From: Alisma plantago-aquatica
Taxonomy: Eukaryota > Streptophyta > Magnoliopsida > Alismatales > Alismataceae
DNA length: 64,000 nt
Assembly (NCBI GenBank): GCA_963693085.1
Contig: OY856412.1
Coordinates: 1,410,948,194-1,411,012,193 of the forward strand
Direction of reading: 5' to 3'
A model generated the notes under the pieces. It did no database searches and was not told where the DNA came from. It was given only the letters and a program-made list of their open reading frames with translations. Below are positions 1 through 10,132 of the stretch, one piece after another (positions within the stretch are counted from its first letter, which is position 1; every line of letters begins with the position of its first letter). The position numbers were made by a program, and so were the translations under genes.

Positions 1-1132
1 TTTCCACCATCAAACCCTAGTTTCCACTCATTTCCACCATCATTCCATGCCCCTACACCTTAGAGGAGACGCCCTACATCAGCTGAAGTGGAGGAATTAT
101 TCATCTACATAGATCTCCATGGATTCTTCTATTTCCTTCTCCCTTCTATTTGTACTTTGTATTGACATGAGTAGCTAGGCCCCTTGGGTGGGCTGTTTGG
201 GGTGTAAAATGTTACTTTGATTCCATGTTGGGGTAAAATAATATGTAAACTTTGTAATTTCATTTGCTAATGATTATGTTGTATTTTTATCTCATTCTCC
301 ATGAATTGCTTGTTGGTTTGTGCTTGAAATCAATTGGGTTTTTAGGGAAATTGATTATATGTGTGAATTTTGGGATTTGCTCCTAGTCTAATTCTTAGAT
401 CCCTAGCTAGCTACCCATACTCCTACATCCTAATCAATTCTCCTAACTCTAGTTGAGAGATCTAAGTAGCTAGTTTAGGTGAATTTTGTGTGCTTAGCAT
501 GGATCTTTCTGAAGGTTAGAATGTGAGTGATGGGAGGCCTAAAACCTAGCTTCCACTCCCATTACTAACCTCAGCCCCTAATCATCCTAAAATCATCTAA
601 CCTAGAAACCTAGGCTTGTTTAGACTCTAATCGAATTACTCCTAAGCCATAACCCAATTGAGCCTCACAAGGGTAGAAGGGAGTGTTAGGGTCTAGTTCC
701 CCTATACACAACATAGCATATCCATGACCAGTTAGTAGCTTAGGCTAATTCACTAGACTCTAGCTTGTTGTTTGGTTTAGATAATCTATATGGAATCATA
801 ATGTTCACATGTCACCCCCAACTTAAGTGATACGTGCATCCCTTAAACAACCCATATCTCCCTTAATTGCTTTAAACCCTAGTTTCCATCTTGCTTAGTT
901 AGTGTTAGCTTAATTAGCTATTTTCTTGTCTAGATAGCTTCTTGCCCTATTCTTGCTTTGTTCTTGCTAGCTTAGGCCTTTACTTTCTCTTTTTCTCTAT
1001 TTGCTAGTCTAGTGTAGTTTAACTTTCTTATTGCTTGCCTTAGTGTAGTTTGTTCTTTTCTTACCTTGCCTTGCCTTTTCTTGCTTGGTAGAATTAATTA
1101 TCTAGGGTTAACTTAGGTTTTTCTCTCACTTG

Positions 1133-1167
<35 letters not shown>

Positions 1168-1449
1168 CACCTTAGTCTAACAATCAAATCATCTTTAAAC
1201 CCTTAACCCTAGTCTCCACAGTAGGAACCTAACGAAACAAACCTAGCTCTAGTGCCATGTTTTCTCCCTATGGATCGACCCTATACTTGCCACCTTACCT
1301 ATAATATGACACGATCCCACGCGCTTGCGGGATAGCATTTTAGTAGAAGTAGGTGTCTCCGTGTAGGTTTTTATAAATTAAAATGTTTAGTCCCACCCAT
1401 GTGCCTCCATCCGTAGAGTTGCATCCATTCAAGTCTCAATTGAGCGATG
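1..1449 (+). repeat. LTR of unit 1 (3' part only)
   Basis: The sequence aligns with the last ~1.45 kb of the complete LTRs at 5074-7420 and onward, with several percent divergence. It includes the gccccttgggtgggctg block near 179 and the ggatcgaccctatacttgcc block near 1271. The U3 and TATA box lie before the window. It carries a (CTTT)n run at about 1133-1167 that is only two or three repeats long in the other LTRs. The 3' boundary is set where the primer-site-like sequence begins and is uncertain by tens of bases. Confidence 0.75.
1133..1167 (+). repeat. (CTTT)n microsatellite
   Basis: There are about eight to nine uninterrupted CTTT repeats inside the LTR of unit 1. The matching site in the other LTRs (for example near 7125 and 12195) has only two or three repeats, so the run expanded in this copy alone. 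Confidence 0.9.
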
Positions 1450-1470
1450 TGTAACGCCATTGGCGGGAGC
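1450..1470 (+). other. Degenerate primer-binding site (tentative)
   Basis: The stretch tgtaacgccattggcgggag resembles the tRNA-Asp-type site used by Athila and Tat elements (tggcgccgttgccgggga), with several mismatches and a shift of a few bases. It sits at the LTR/internal boundary, the expected place. Later units carry further-decayed versions (about 7421, 12490, 18785, 25080, 31382, 37652, 48991). The match is weak and could be chance. Confidence 0.3.
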
Positions 1471-1757
1471 ACACCAAGCTTTAGGACAAACTAGAACTCA
1501 TTTTCCGAGACAAAGTGCAGTTGTTCCGCTCGAGTGGCGACTAGGGCAACCCTCCTTCACTCTCAAATCAACTCCTCTTACTTCCAAACTTAGGATTTGA
1601 GTTCCCCTTGGTCCCCAATCATCTTCCCTAAACTCAAGCTTTATTTTCCACCCTCCATCACCATCTATTTATCCATCTCCAAGGAGAATCTACCCCTATA
1701 GCCCAGAAGCACGTTTGGTGTTGTTCTTGCTCATTTTTCACCGAAGAACCTTGCAAG

Positions 1758-3690
1758 GTGAAGAGCACATGCAAGGCAATCAGGAAGGGGGTAGAGAAGA
1801 TGATGGACATCCTCATCGGAGGCAAAAGCCGCTCCAAGTGGGCCTCCAATTTGTCACAGCAGTTCGATAGTGCTTCATCAATGTCAAATTCAATTTCCCA
1901 ATCCTTCAGACGGTCGACATCAATGAGCGCCTCCCGACACCGCTCCTCCTCCAGCAGCCACACTTAGGATCCAAGCAACGACAACCTCGAAGAGGAGGAA
2001 GAAGAAGAGTTGGAGAACGTAGTAGACTCCGTTAATGTTGATGCACCGAATCACAAGAGGAGGGCTAAGAAAACAAATAATGCATATTCCTCACGTTTAC
2101 CACCACAACCAACTCTGATAAGACATTCCACTTCCTCCGTTCAACCTAGTGCAAGCTATGAGAGGGTGCTCGTGAACTTAGACACAAGTTTAGGGTCACA
2201 CACTTATGCAGAAGAGGAGGAAGATGATAATGAAAGTGAGGAGATGGAAGATGAACCAGTGGACGTTGTGTCCAAGCTAGAAGAGGACATGTTGAAATGG
2301 GTGGGAAAGCAACCAGAGGGAACCACCTACGGAAGGGGAACAACAAGAAAAGCTATGATGAGGCCTCTCCACTCTGAGTGCTTGACAAGGAGGGTGATCC
2401 CCACTAGATATGCATGTATGACTACCGTGCAAGCTCTAGGGATCAACTACACATTCAAGGGTCAAATGTAATGTTGTGGATGTAGAAGATCTTGACTGAG
2501 GTTGAAGAAACCTACTTGGAGTTGACTCATGAATTCTTTGCAACCTTCGAGAAGGTACAATAGTAGGAAGAAGATGCCATCAGGTACAAGCTGAATAGCT
2601 CCACACATGTACTTAAAGTTTCCCAAATCAATGCTATCTTTGCCCCCAATTCAGAAATGGCAGAGAAATTCAATGAAGGAAAACTTGACAAGAGTGGTAG
2701 AGTGGATTACTCAAAGATGTGGAAGACAATTTCTGGTCAAGCTACTTTTTCTGTAGGAAAATTCAAGACCAGTAATATTTACAACCCCTTCATGAGATAC
2801 CTATAGAAGGTCCTAGCAAACACTTTGTTTGGTCGTTATGACAATCAAGGGTGTTGCTCACAAAAAGATTTGTTTGTTATGGCCACAATTGCAAGTAGGG
2901 GATATGTAAACATAGGTGCCATGGTGATTGACCACTTGAAGACAATTCCCTCCAAGAGTAAAAATCCATTCATCATGGGAGGGATTATCACCACAATGGC
3001 AAAGGTAGTAGGCTGCAATCTTGATGGGCTTACCAAGGTAGAAGGAAGCAAATATGTTGACCTAAACTATCTTGCTAGGTCCCAAATGATCTCCCTCAGA
3101 GATAGAAAAATCTTTTATGTTCTAAACCCTAAATACCCTAGAATCACCTTGGATCTCCCATACCACGCCACCCCCTACTCATGGATGTGGGGCCACCAGA
3201 GAACTTTTATGAGTTAATAGCACAGTATGAGGAGGAGCACCGAAGAGAGGGGTTTAGTGCACCAAACGTGAACTTACGTGAAGAAGGAGGAGAGACAAAT
3301 GTGCCAGAGTAGCAAAACATTTTTGAGCAGCCACGCCGTAAATGAGCGAGAGGGGAGGACTTTGATGCACATCCACCTCCAATAAATGCATATGACATGT
3401 CAGCCATTCATGCACAGTTGGAGGCAATTCAGTAGATACAGTAGTCCATGTGGTTAGATCAGCAATAGATGCATCATTAGATCAACCACATGTACCACTA
3501 TCAGCATGCACAGGTGCAGAGGAACCCCCAATGGGGGGAGGACTTCTGGTTATCAGGAGACATACCCGCCTCCACAGGCGGACTACTGGGGCCATTACTA
3601 CCAACACCCCCACCACAAGGAGGACAATCACCACCACAACCATGACTTCTACCCTATCATTCCTAAGCTTTAGTTTCATGCTGAGGACAA
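1758..3690 (+). pseudogene. Athila ORF1-like retrotransposon protein, degenerate
   Basis: The product resembles the plant 'Athila ORF-1 / putative plant transposon protein' group, whose function is not established and which has sometimes been called envelope-like. A Ser/Arg-rich N-terminus is followed by an acidic run (LEEEEEEELE, about 2000-2020). A globular region contains TRRVIPTRY, VEETYLELTHEFF, SKMWKTISGQ, NPFMRYL and KDLFVMATIASRGYVNIGA, then an LNPKYPRI motif near 3120 and a Gln/His/Pro-rich C-terminus. The reading frame is broken by a stop at 1965-1967, a frameshift near 2470, stops at about 2483, 2561 and 2802, and another frameshift near 3180. No ATG starts the first segment in frame (it opens with GTG), so the start is unknown. 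The ORF lies only about 290 bp after the primer-site-like sequence, with no gag-pol in between. Family placement comes from the residue pattern recalled by eye. Confidence 0.7.
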
Positions 3691-3700
3691 CATGATTCAA

Positions 3701-3713
3701 AAGTTTGGGGTGG
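3701..3713 (+). other. Internal polypurine-tract-like block
   Basis: The sequence aagtttggggtgg follows gaggacaacatgattcaa directly after the ORF. It closely matches the block at 5048-5073 that primes the LTR. It is followed by taagccc rather than an LTR start, so it is a second, internal copy of the tract. Confidence 0.65.
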
Positions 3714-5060
3714 TAAGCCCTCAGTTCTCAGCTTATTTTGTTGATTTCCTATCTCATCTGATTACTTTTTGTTTGTTTTTGCTATCAAGTTTAGAGTTTA
3801 CCTGCTTTGCATACATGCATGCCATATAGTTTGCTTTCTTATCATTTTTGCATAATTTTCAAAATTTTGCTCTTTTTGCCATGCATTGCATATCATGTAG
3901 ATTTTTGGTAATTTTTGCATGTATTAGCTAGGATTTGCTTGTTTACTGTTTTAAGTTCAATAATATAGGCTTAGATGTGATTGAAGGCAACTTGGCACCA
4001 TTTTGGCCAATTTTGCCCAAATTTGAGATTTCTTTCCTAAAAGTGTGTTTCGACCCAATCTCTACCTTTTGGATTAAAAATGATGACATTTGACAAATGC
4101 AAGCAAATTATCATTGATTTTTGCTAAATGGTATCAATTCTTGACTTTTTACATTGTGCATCACCTCTCTTGTGTTTGGAAATGATTTGGTTGAATTGTG
4201 ACTTGAGCAAGCTATGAACACTTAGTGCCTATGAAATCACTTGATAGAAGTATCAATTTTAGGTTGTTCATTCATGAGGTGTGATATTGTTGGATGAAGT
4301 GTTGGACTATTTTTTATACAAGATACCTTATGTTGAGAATCATGCCAGTGAACCCTCTTTGACCTGACTATTCACTCACCATATTCTTACCCCTCCGCCT
4401 CATGAAAGGATGCCAACGTGCAACATATCAGCCGTTGCCACCTCTCAAAGTTTGGGGTGGCCACACCTACATCTCAAAGCTTCACTCTCATCACCATATG
4501 CCCTATCAACTCCAAGGGCAAAGAAGAAAAAAGGAAAAGAAAAGGCAACAATAAAATAAAAAGATGCTCCTATTTTAGACCATCTAAATAAAGAAAAGAT
4601 GAGTTCTCTATGTAATAACACTCCAAAATCTTACCGCAATCCTTTCTTCCATTTTTATACCCATTGAGCTAGGAAACATCAAACTAGCTCATTTTGCCCT
4701 TTTCCGCAGCCATGTAGGTCATTTGGTGTGATTTGAAACATAAGGTTGAAAGCATGAAGGTGAAACATCACTCCTAGTCATCCTTGATTAACGCCAACAT
4801 GAAACGGTCTACCTGGAACTACATGAAAGAAATATGGATAGATGGTGTGTTTTATGCACTATATTTGAAGTTCATATCCTTTGTGCTCTTTTCATGATTG
4901 GTTTGTGAAAGCAGGAGAGGAGAGAGGTGGAATGCATGTACTTAGTCATTTTTGATCCCATTCAGCAATAATCAACCTTTGCATTGCATTTGTCATTTCT
5001 TGATTGTGGAAAAATTACAGAGAGATTGAGTTGGAATATACTTGAGGACAAGTATGTTTC
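3714..5060 (+). other. 3' untranslated region of unit 1
   Basis: This AT-rich non-coding stretch has no supportable gene. From about 4014 it is shared with every later unit. It contains a third tttggggtgg block at about 4447-4460 and a purine-rich run near 4520-4560. Confidence 0.65.
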
Positions 5061-5073
5061 AAGTTTGGGGTGG
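5061..5073 (+). other. Polypurine tract (plus-strand primer)
   Basis: The sequence aagtttggggtgg lies immediately before the TGATTCGG start of the LTR. The same junction recurs at 10132/10133, 16428/16429, 22723/22724, 29018/29019, 35311/35312, 41551/41552 and 58137/58138, which defines the LTR 5' ends. Confidence 0.8.
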
Positions 5074-7420
5074 TGATTCGGCCCTATTTTAGGGCTTCAT
5101 CTTGTGTCATTTTGCATTTCAATCACATCTAGGCTTGTTAGATTACATGTTATTTCCCTCAATATGCATATCTGTGTAAAATGCACTTATGGACATTATT
5201 TGCATATTTTTCATGCATTTGGACCATGCTTGATGGAAGAGAGAGAGAAGAGTGATCCTAGGGTTTATCTACACTTGGAGAGACCCAAATTGAAGTTCAA
5301 TGCTCCCTCAACCTACCCCTAGTGGCCAAAGATCCATTTAAGCAAAGATGTCCAAGAAAATCCAAAGAATCAAGTCAAAGTGTTGATCTAGAGACCAACA
5401 CGACTGTGGTACCACAGAACGGCCGTGTTATCCCACTTGCAAAATCAATAGGTACATAGCTCAATTTGTGCAGAAATCCCCACAACTGTGGTACTACAGA
5501 ACGACTATGGTGCACTGACTCTAGAATGGTCATGCTTCCTAGCACGACTGTGGTACTTGTAGAGAGAATGGTTGTGGAGCTGAGAACAGGCAGCCGAATT
5601 TGAGCCAGAACGACAGTGGTACCCTTACCCCACCGCGGCCGTGGTAACCACCACGACCGTGCCATTTTCAGTGCAAAAGTGACATATTCCCTTTGATTTT
5701 TCACCATTTCTCACCACGGTCATTCCCATCCACCACGACCATTCTCACTCCCCCCACCACGGCCATGCTACCTACAAAAACCTGGCTACTTTTGCACTAT
5801 TTTTTCCATACTACCCCTACTTGACTTAGTGCTTCCCCCACACCTATATATACCTAGGTGGCAGCTCCAGCATGCAGTTATCTACCTTATACCACCTCTT
5901 AGCTCCCCATTTTATCCCCTTAGCCATTCCACTCCATTTTCACCTCCATTACACTCCATTTCATCATTTCCACCACCAAAACCCTAATTTCCACCCATTT
6001 CCGCCCATTTCAACAATCATTCCATGCCCCTACACCTTAGAGGAGAGAGGAGGATGCCCTACATCAGATGAAGTGGAGGAATTCTTCATCTACATCGAGC
6101 TCCATGGCTTCTTCTATATCCTTCTCCTTTTTATTTGTACTTTGCATTGTCATGAGTAGCTAGGCCCCTTGGGTGGGCTGTTTGGGTGTAAAATGTTACT
6201 TTGATACCATGTTGGGGGAAATGATATGTTAAGTTTGTAATTCCATCTACTAATGAGTAATTATTATGTTATACTTTTATCTCATTCTCCATGAATTGCT
6301 TGTTGGTTTGTGCTTGAAATCAATTGGGAATTTAGCGAAATTGATTATATGTGTGAATTTTGGGATTTGCTCCTAGGTCTAATTCTTGGATCCCTAGCTA
6401 TCTACCCATCCTCCTATATCCTAATCGATTTTCCTAACTCTAGTTGAGAGATCTAAGTAGCAAGTTTAGGTGAATTTGGTGTGCTTAGCATGGAGCTTTC
6501 TCAAGGTTAGAATGTGAGTGATGGGAGGCCTAAAACATCACTTCCACTCCCATTACTAACCTCAACCCCTAATCATCCTAAAATCATCTAACCTAGAAAC
6601 CTAGGCTTGTTTAGACTCTAATTTAATTACACCTAAACCCAAACCCAATTGAGCCTCACAAGGGTAGTAGGGAGTGTTAGGGACTAGTTCCCCTTAACAC
6701 AACCTAGCATATCCATGGCCAGTTAGTAGCTTAGGCTAATTTACTAGACTCTAGCTTCTTGTTTGGTTTGGATAATCTAAATGGAATCATAATGTTCACA
6801 TTTACCTCCCAACTTATGTGGTAAGTGCATCCCCTAAACACCCCACATCTCCCTTAATTTCTTTAAACCCTATATTCCATCTTGCTTAGCTAGTGTTAGC
6901 TTCATTAGCTCTTTTCTTGCCTAGACAGCTTCTTACCATGTTCTTACTTTTTTTTTGCTAGATCAGGACTTTACTTTCTCTTTTGCTCTATTTGCTAGTA
7001 TAGTGTAGTTTAAATCTCTTCTTGCTTGCCTTAGTGTAGTTTGTTCTTTTCTTACCTTTCCTGGCCTTTTCTTGCTTAGTAGAATTAACTCTCTAGGGTT
7101 AACTGAGGTTTTGTTCTCGCTTGTCTTTCTTTCTTGCTCACCTTAGTCTAACAATCAAATCATCTTTAAACCCTTAACCCTAGTCTCCATAGTAGGAACC
7201 TAGAGAAACAAACCTAGCTCTAGTGCCCCCTTTTCTCCCTGTGGATCGACCCTATACTTGCCACCTTACCTATACTACAACATGACCCCGTGCACTTGCG
7301 TGATAGCATTTTAGTAGAAGTAGGTGTGTCCGTGTAGGTCTTTATAAATATGAAAGTTTAATCTCACCCGTGTGCCTCCGTCCGCAGAGTTGCATCCACT
7401 CAAGTCTCAATTGAGTGGTG
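5074..7420 (+). repeat. LTR of unit 2
   Basis: This is the first complete LTR, about 2347 bp. It starts TGATTCGG, and a perfect short hairpin (gccctattttagggc, 5081-5095) lies seven bases in. The U3 carries the CACGACCGTGGT-type cluster at about 5398-5775. A TATA box (ctatatatac) is at 5844-5853, about 770 bp from the start, followed by a C/A-rich leader. The 3' end is placed at the primer-site-like sequence and is uncertain. No intact coding sequence is present. Confidence 0.85.
5844..5853 (+). promoter_or_regulatory. LTR TATA box
   Basis: The motif ctatatatac is followed by cctaggtggc and a pyrimidine-rich leader. It is conserved at 10921, 17216, 23511, 29806, 36081 and 42337 in the other LTRs, always about 770-790 bp from the LTR start. 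It is the likely pol II promoter, with transcription starting about 30 bp downstream. Confidence 0.6.
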
Positions 7421-10132
7421 TGTAACTCCATTGTTGGGGGCACACCATTCAACGTGACCCAACCTACAACTAAACTCATGGAACCCGACCTACACCTGAC
7501 TCACAATTTCTATGGGTGGGCTACTGCCTTGCCTTTAGTCCCACAATTTAATTTAAACCGGGTTAGGGTTTACGTCAATCTGAAGCCAAGGACCCGACCC
7601 TACATATAGTACATAAGAACCATATGTATATATATCATATTTGTTACTTATAATATGTTATTGTTACACTTATAGTTACGTGCTATAAGAAAAAGGGAGA
7701 AATTCTTATGCATAACTCCCGACTATGCTGTTGACAAGGAAACAATTCAATGGACAACTAGACTCATCAATTTATTTTACACCCATCAATTATTCTACAT
7801 TTATTTCAAACTATGTTCACACCCATTGTTTATCCAATTTGTTTTGTTATCTCCTTTTTGGTCAACCATGATACTCATATCAACTTCCTATTTTGAACTT
7901 TGGAATCAAACTTATATTTTTTAAGGTATACCACATGAAACTTAGAAAATGAAAAGGTATATGCAAACTCTAGATGCATATCATATCATTTCATATTTGA
8001 TTTCTTACAACATGGATAAGCTTTTATATATTAAAACTATTTAGCATGATTAAAGCATGGCCATGAAACTTAGAAAATGAAAAGGTATATGCAAACTCTA
8101 GATGCATATCTATTCACCTTGAAACAAAGAGAAGCAAGGAGAAAACCCATATCTTTAACAAGCTCGAGCAAGAATCCCATTTAAAACCACAAATTAAAAG
8201 AGAAAAGTCCTAAAACAACCCCACTTCAGCCTCCTCAGCTAAGAAGCAAGAATTGGGAGACAAGGAGAAGGAAGAAATAAGTTTAGATCAATGTTCTTGC
8301 ACCAATATTGAGCTAAAGAAAGATAGAGAAGGAAAACAAACTAAAAATGCAATCTTCATGAAACTAGCTACAGATTCATGTAAATGAAGAAATTTTTTTA
8401 TGAATTATTCACCAAGAAACTTAAAGGAAAGGTCAAGCATTGGTCTTTGTCACCTCAACTCGCTCAGAGTCACCCCTTAGGAGATCCAATGATGAAATAT
8501 AAAAGTTCCCCATGTGGAAATGACAAAATAGAATGCATACAATCATTTATATATTCGACTAGTAAAAAATTAAATCTGACAAAATTCACAAATTTGGCAG
8601 AGAATTATAGTCCAATGGGCTCAATTGGGCAAATAAAAATAAAAAGATGACTTGAAAAATAGTGGTTGCTCCCAATCTGACCATATTCCTACCAATCTGA
8701 TCTTGATTTATGGACAAACCTCAAATCATCAAGTCAACTAAGAGAAGTTTGAGTTATGACACAAAATACATATGGACCTGGTGATGCTCTAAATAATTGT
8801 CGTTCTCACAGGCTATTTTATCATGTATTTTATGCATTCTTTGATCATTTTAATATTAATTGTGCATCATTTATCAACATTGGTATGTGACACTTAATTG
8901 CATCAAATATCTGTTATTATTAGCATTACATATTTAGTTATCATTGTTTTGGACTTATGTTCTTTCTTGTTCGTGTTTCAGGTGAATTAACAAGAAATGG
9001 ATCAGTTCGGTACTACCGACATGGTCGTCGGTGGTACCAAAATTTGACGGAAAGGAACATAGTTGAAATGAGGATTGCCCAAATTTGAGATTTCTTTCCT
9101 AAAAGTGTGTTTCGACCCTATCTCTACCTTTTGGATTAAAAATGATGACATTTGACAAATGCAAGAAAATCATCATTGATTTTTGCTAAATGGTATCAAT
9201 TCTTGACTTTTTACATGTGCATCACCTCTCTTGTGTTTGCGAATGATTTGGTTGAATTGTGACTTGAGCAAGCTATGAGCACTTAGTGCCTATGAAATCA
9301 CTTGATAGAAGTATTAATTTTAGGTTGTTCATTCACGAGGTGTGATATTGTTGGATGAAGTGTTGGACTATTTTTATACAAGATACCTTATGTTGAGAAT
9401 CATGCCAGTGAACCCTCTTTGACCTGACTATTCACTCACCATATTCTTACCCCTCCGCCTCATGAAAGGATGCCAAAGTGCAACATATCAGCCGTTGCCA
9501 CCTCCAAAAGTTTGGGGTGACCACACCTACATCTCACAGCTTCACTCTCATCACCATATGCCCTATCTACTCCAAGGGAAAAGAAGAAAAAAGGAAAAGA
9601 AAAGGCAACAATAAAATAAAAAGATGCTCCTTTTTTAGACCATCTAAATAAAGAAAAGATGAGTGCTCTATGTAATAACACTCCAAAATCTTACCGCAAT
9701 CCTTTCTTCCATTTTTATACCCATTGAGCTAGGAAACATCAAACTAGCTCATTTTGCCCTTTTCCGCAGCCATGTAGGTCATTTGGTGTGATTTGAAACA
9801 TAAGGTTGAAAGCATGAAGGTGAAACATCACTCCTAGTCATCCTTGATTAACGCCAACATGAAGCGGTCTACCTCAAACTACATGAAAGAAATATGGATA
9901 GCTGGTGTGTTTTATGCACTATATTTGAAGTTCATATCCTTTGTGCTCTTTTCATGATTGGTTTGTGAAAGTAGGAGAGGAGAGAGGTGGAATGCATGTA
10001 CTTAGTCATTTTTGATCCCATTCAGCAAAAATCAACCTTTGCATTGCATTTGTCATTTCTTGATTGTGGAAAATTACAGAGAGATTGAGTTGGAATATAC
10101 TTGAGGACAAATATGTTTCAAGTTTGGGGTGG
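7421..10132 (+). mobile_element. Internal region of unit 2, with 1.2-kb deletion
   Basis: This region is non-coding. Compared with unit 3, about 1227 bp (equivalent to 13008-14234) is missing. The junction lies at about 7934-7937, where accacatg runs straight into aaacttag, and both parent sites end in CATG. The rest follows the common plan: substituted block, hairpin at 9009-9038, shared 3' untranslated part from about 9086, and the polypurine tract just before 10133. Confidence 0.8.
9009..9038 (+). other. Imperfect hairpin in internal region
   Basis: The arms ggtactaccgac and gtcggtggtacc (one mismatch over 12 bp) flank the 6-base loop atggtc. It recurs in the internal region of every unit except unit 1 (for example near 15304, 21599, 27894, 34188 and 40436), with the outer pairs decayed in units 3-5. 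Function is unknown. Confidence 0.7.

Larger units (their letters stand above)
1..5073 (+). mobile_element. Array unit 1: Athila-like LTR retrotransposon copy, 5' truncated by the window
   Basis: This is the only unit with remains of a coding internal region. Positions 1-1449 match the downstream (R-U5) part of the LTRs found later in the window. A degenerate primer-binding site follows, then a decayed ORF (about 1758-3690), an AT-rich 3' untranslated stretch, and a polypurine tract at 5061-5073 that abuts the next LTR. The 3' untranslated part from about 4014 is shared with all later units, whereas 1477-4013 occurs nowhere else in the window. No gag, protease, reverse transcriptase or integrase is seen, so the copy is non-autonomous as it stands. 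The Athila assignment rests on the ORF1-type protein and the polypurine style; the family name is inferred. Confidence 0.8.

Noticed and set aside
5104..5322. A 72-codon frame at the start of the LTR, repeated in several units
   Set aside because: It starts with GTG upstream of the LTR TATA box, so the normal element transcript would not carry it at its 5' end. It looks like chance.
5375..5707. A 110-codon ATG frame antisense to the LTR U3, repeated in most units
   Set aside because: It is the reverse reading of the GC-rich palindromic motif cluster, biased to Trp/Val/Thr. It is truncated in units 3 and 7 and resembles no known domain.
7415..7609. A 64-codon open frame after the LTR, present in units 2-8 (also at 12484, 18779, 25074, 31376, 37646 and 48985)
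   Set aside because: It opens with GTG, not ATG. It lies across the LTR/internal junction, and the differences between units mostly change residues. Its persistence is explained by the youth of the copies.
9460..9681. A 73-codon antisense frame in the 3' untranslated part, repeated in all non-coding units
   Set aside because: It uses a non-ATG start and overlaps the purine-rich run (hence the poly-Phe stretch). It shows no domain and no sign of selection.
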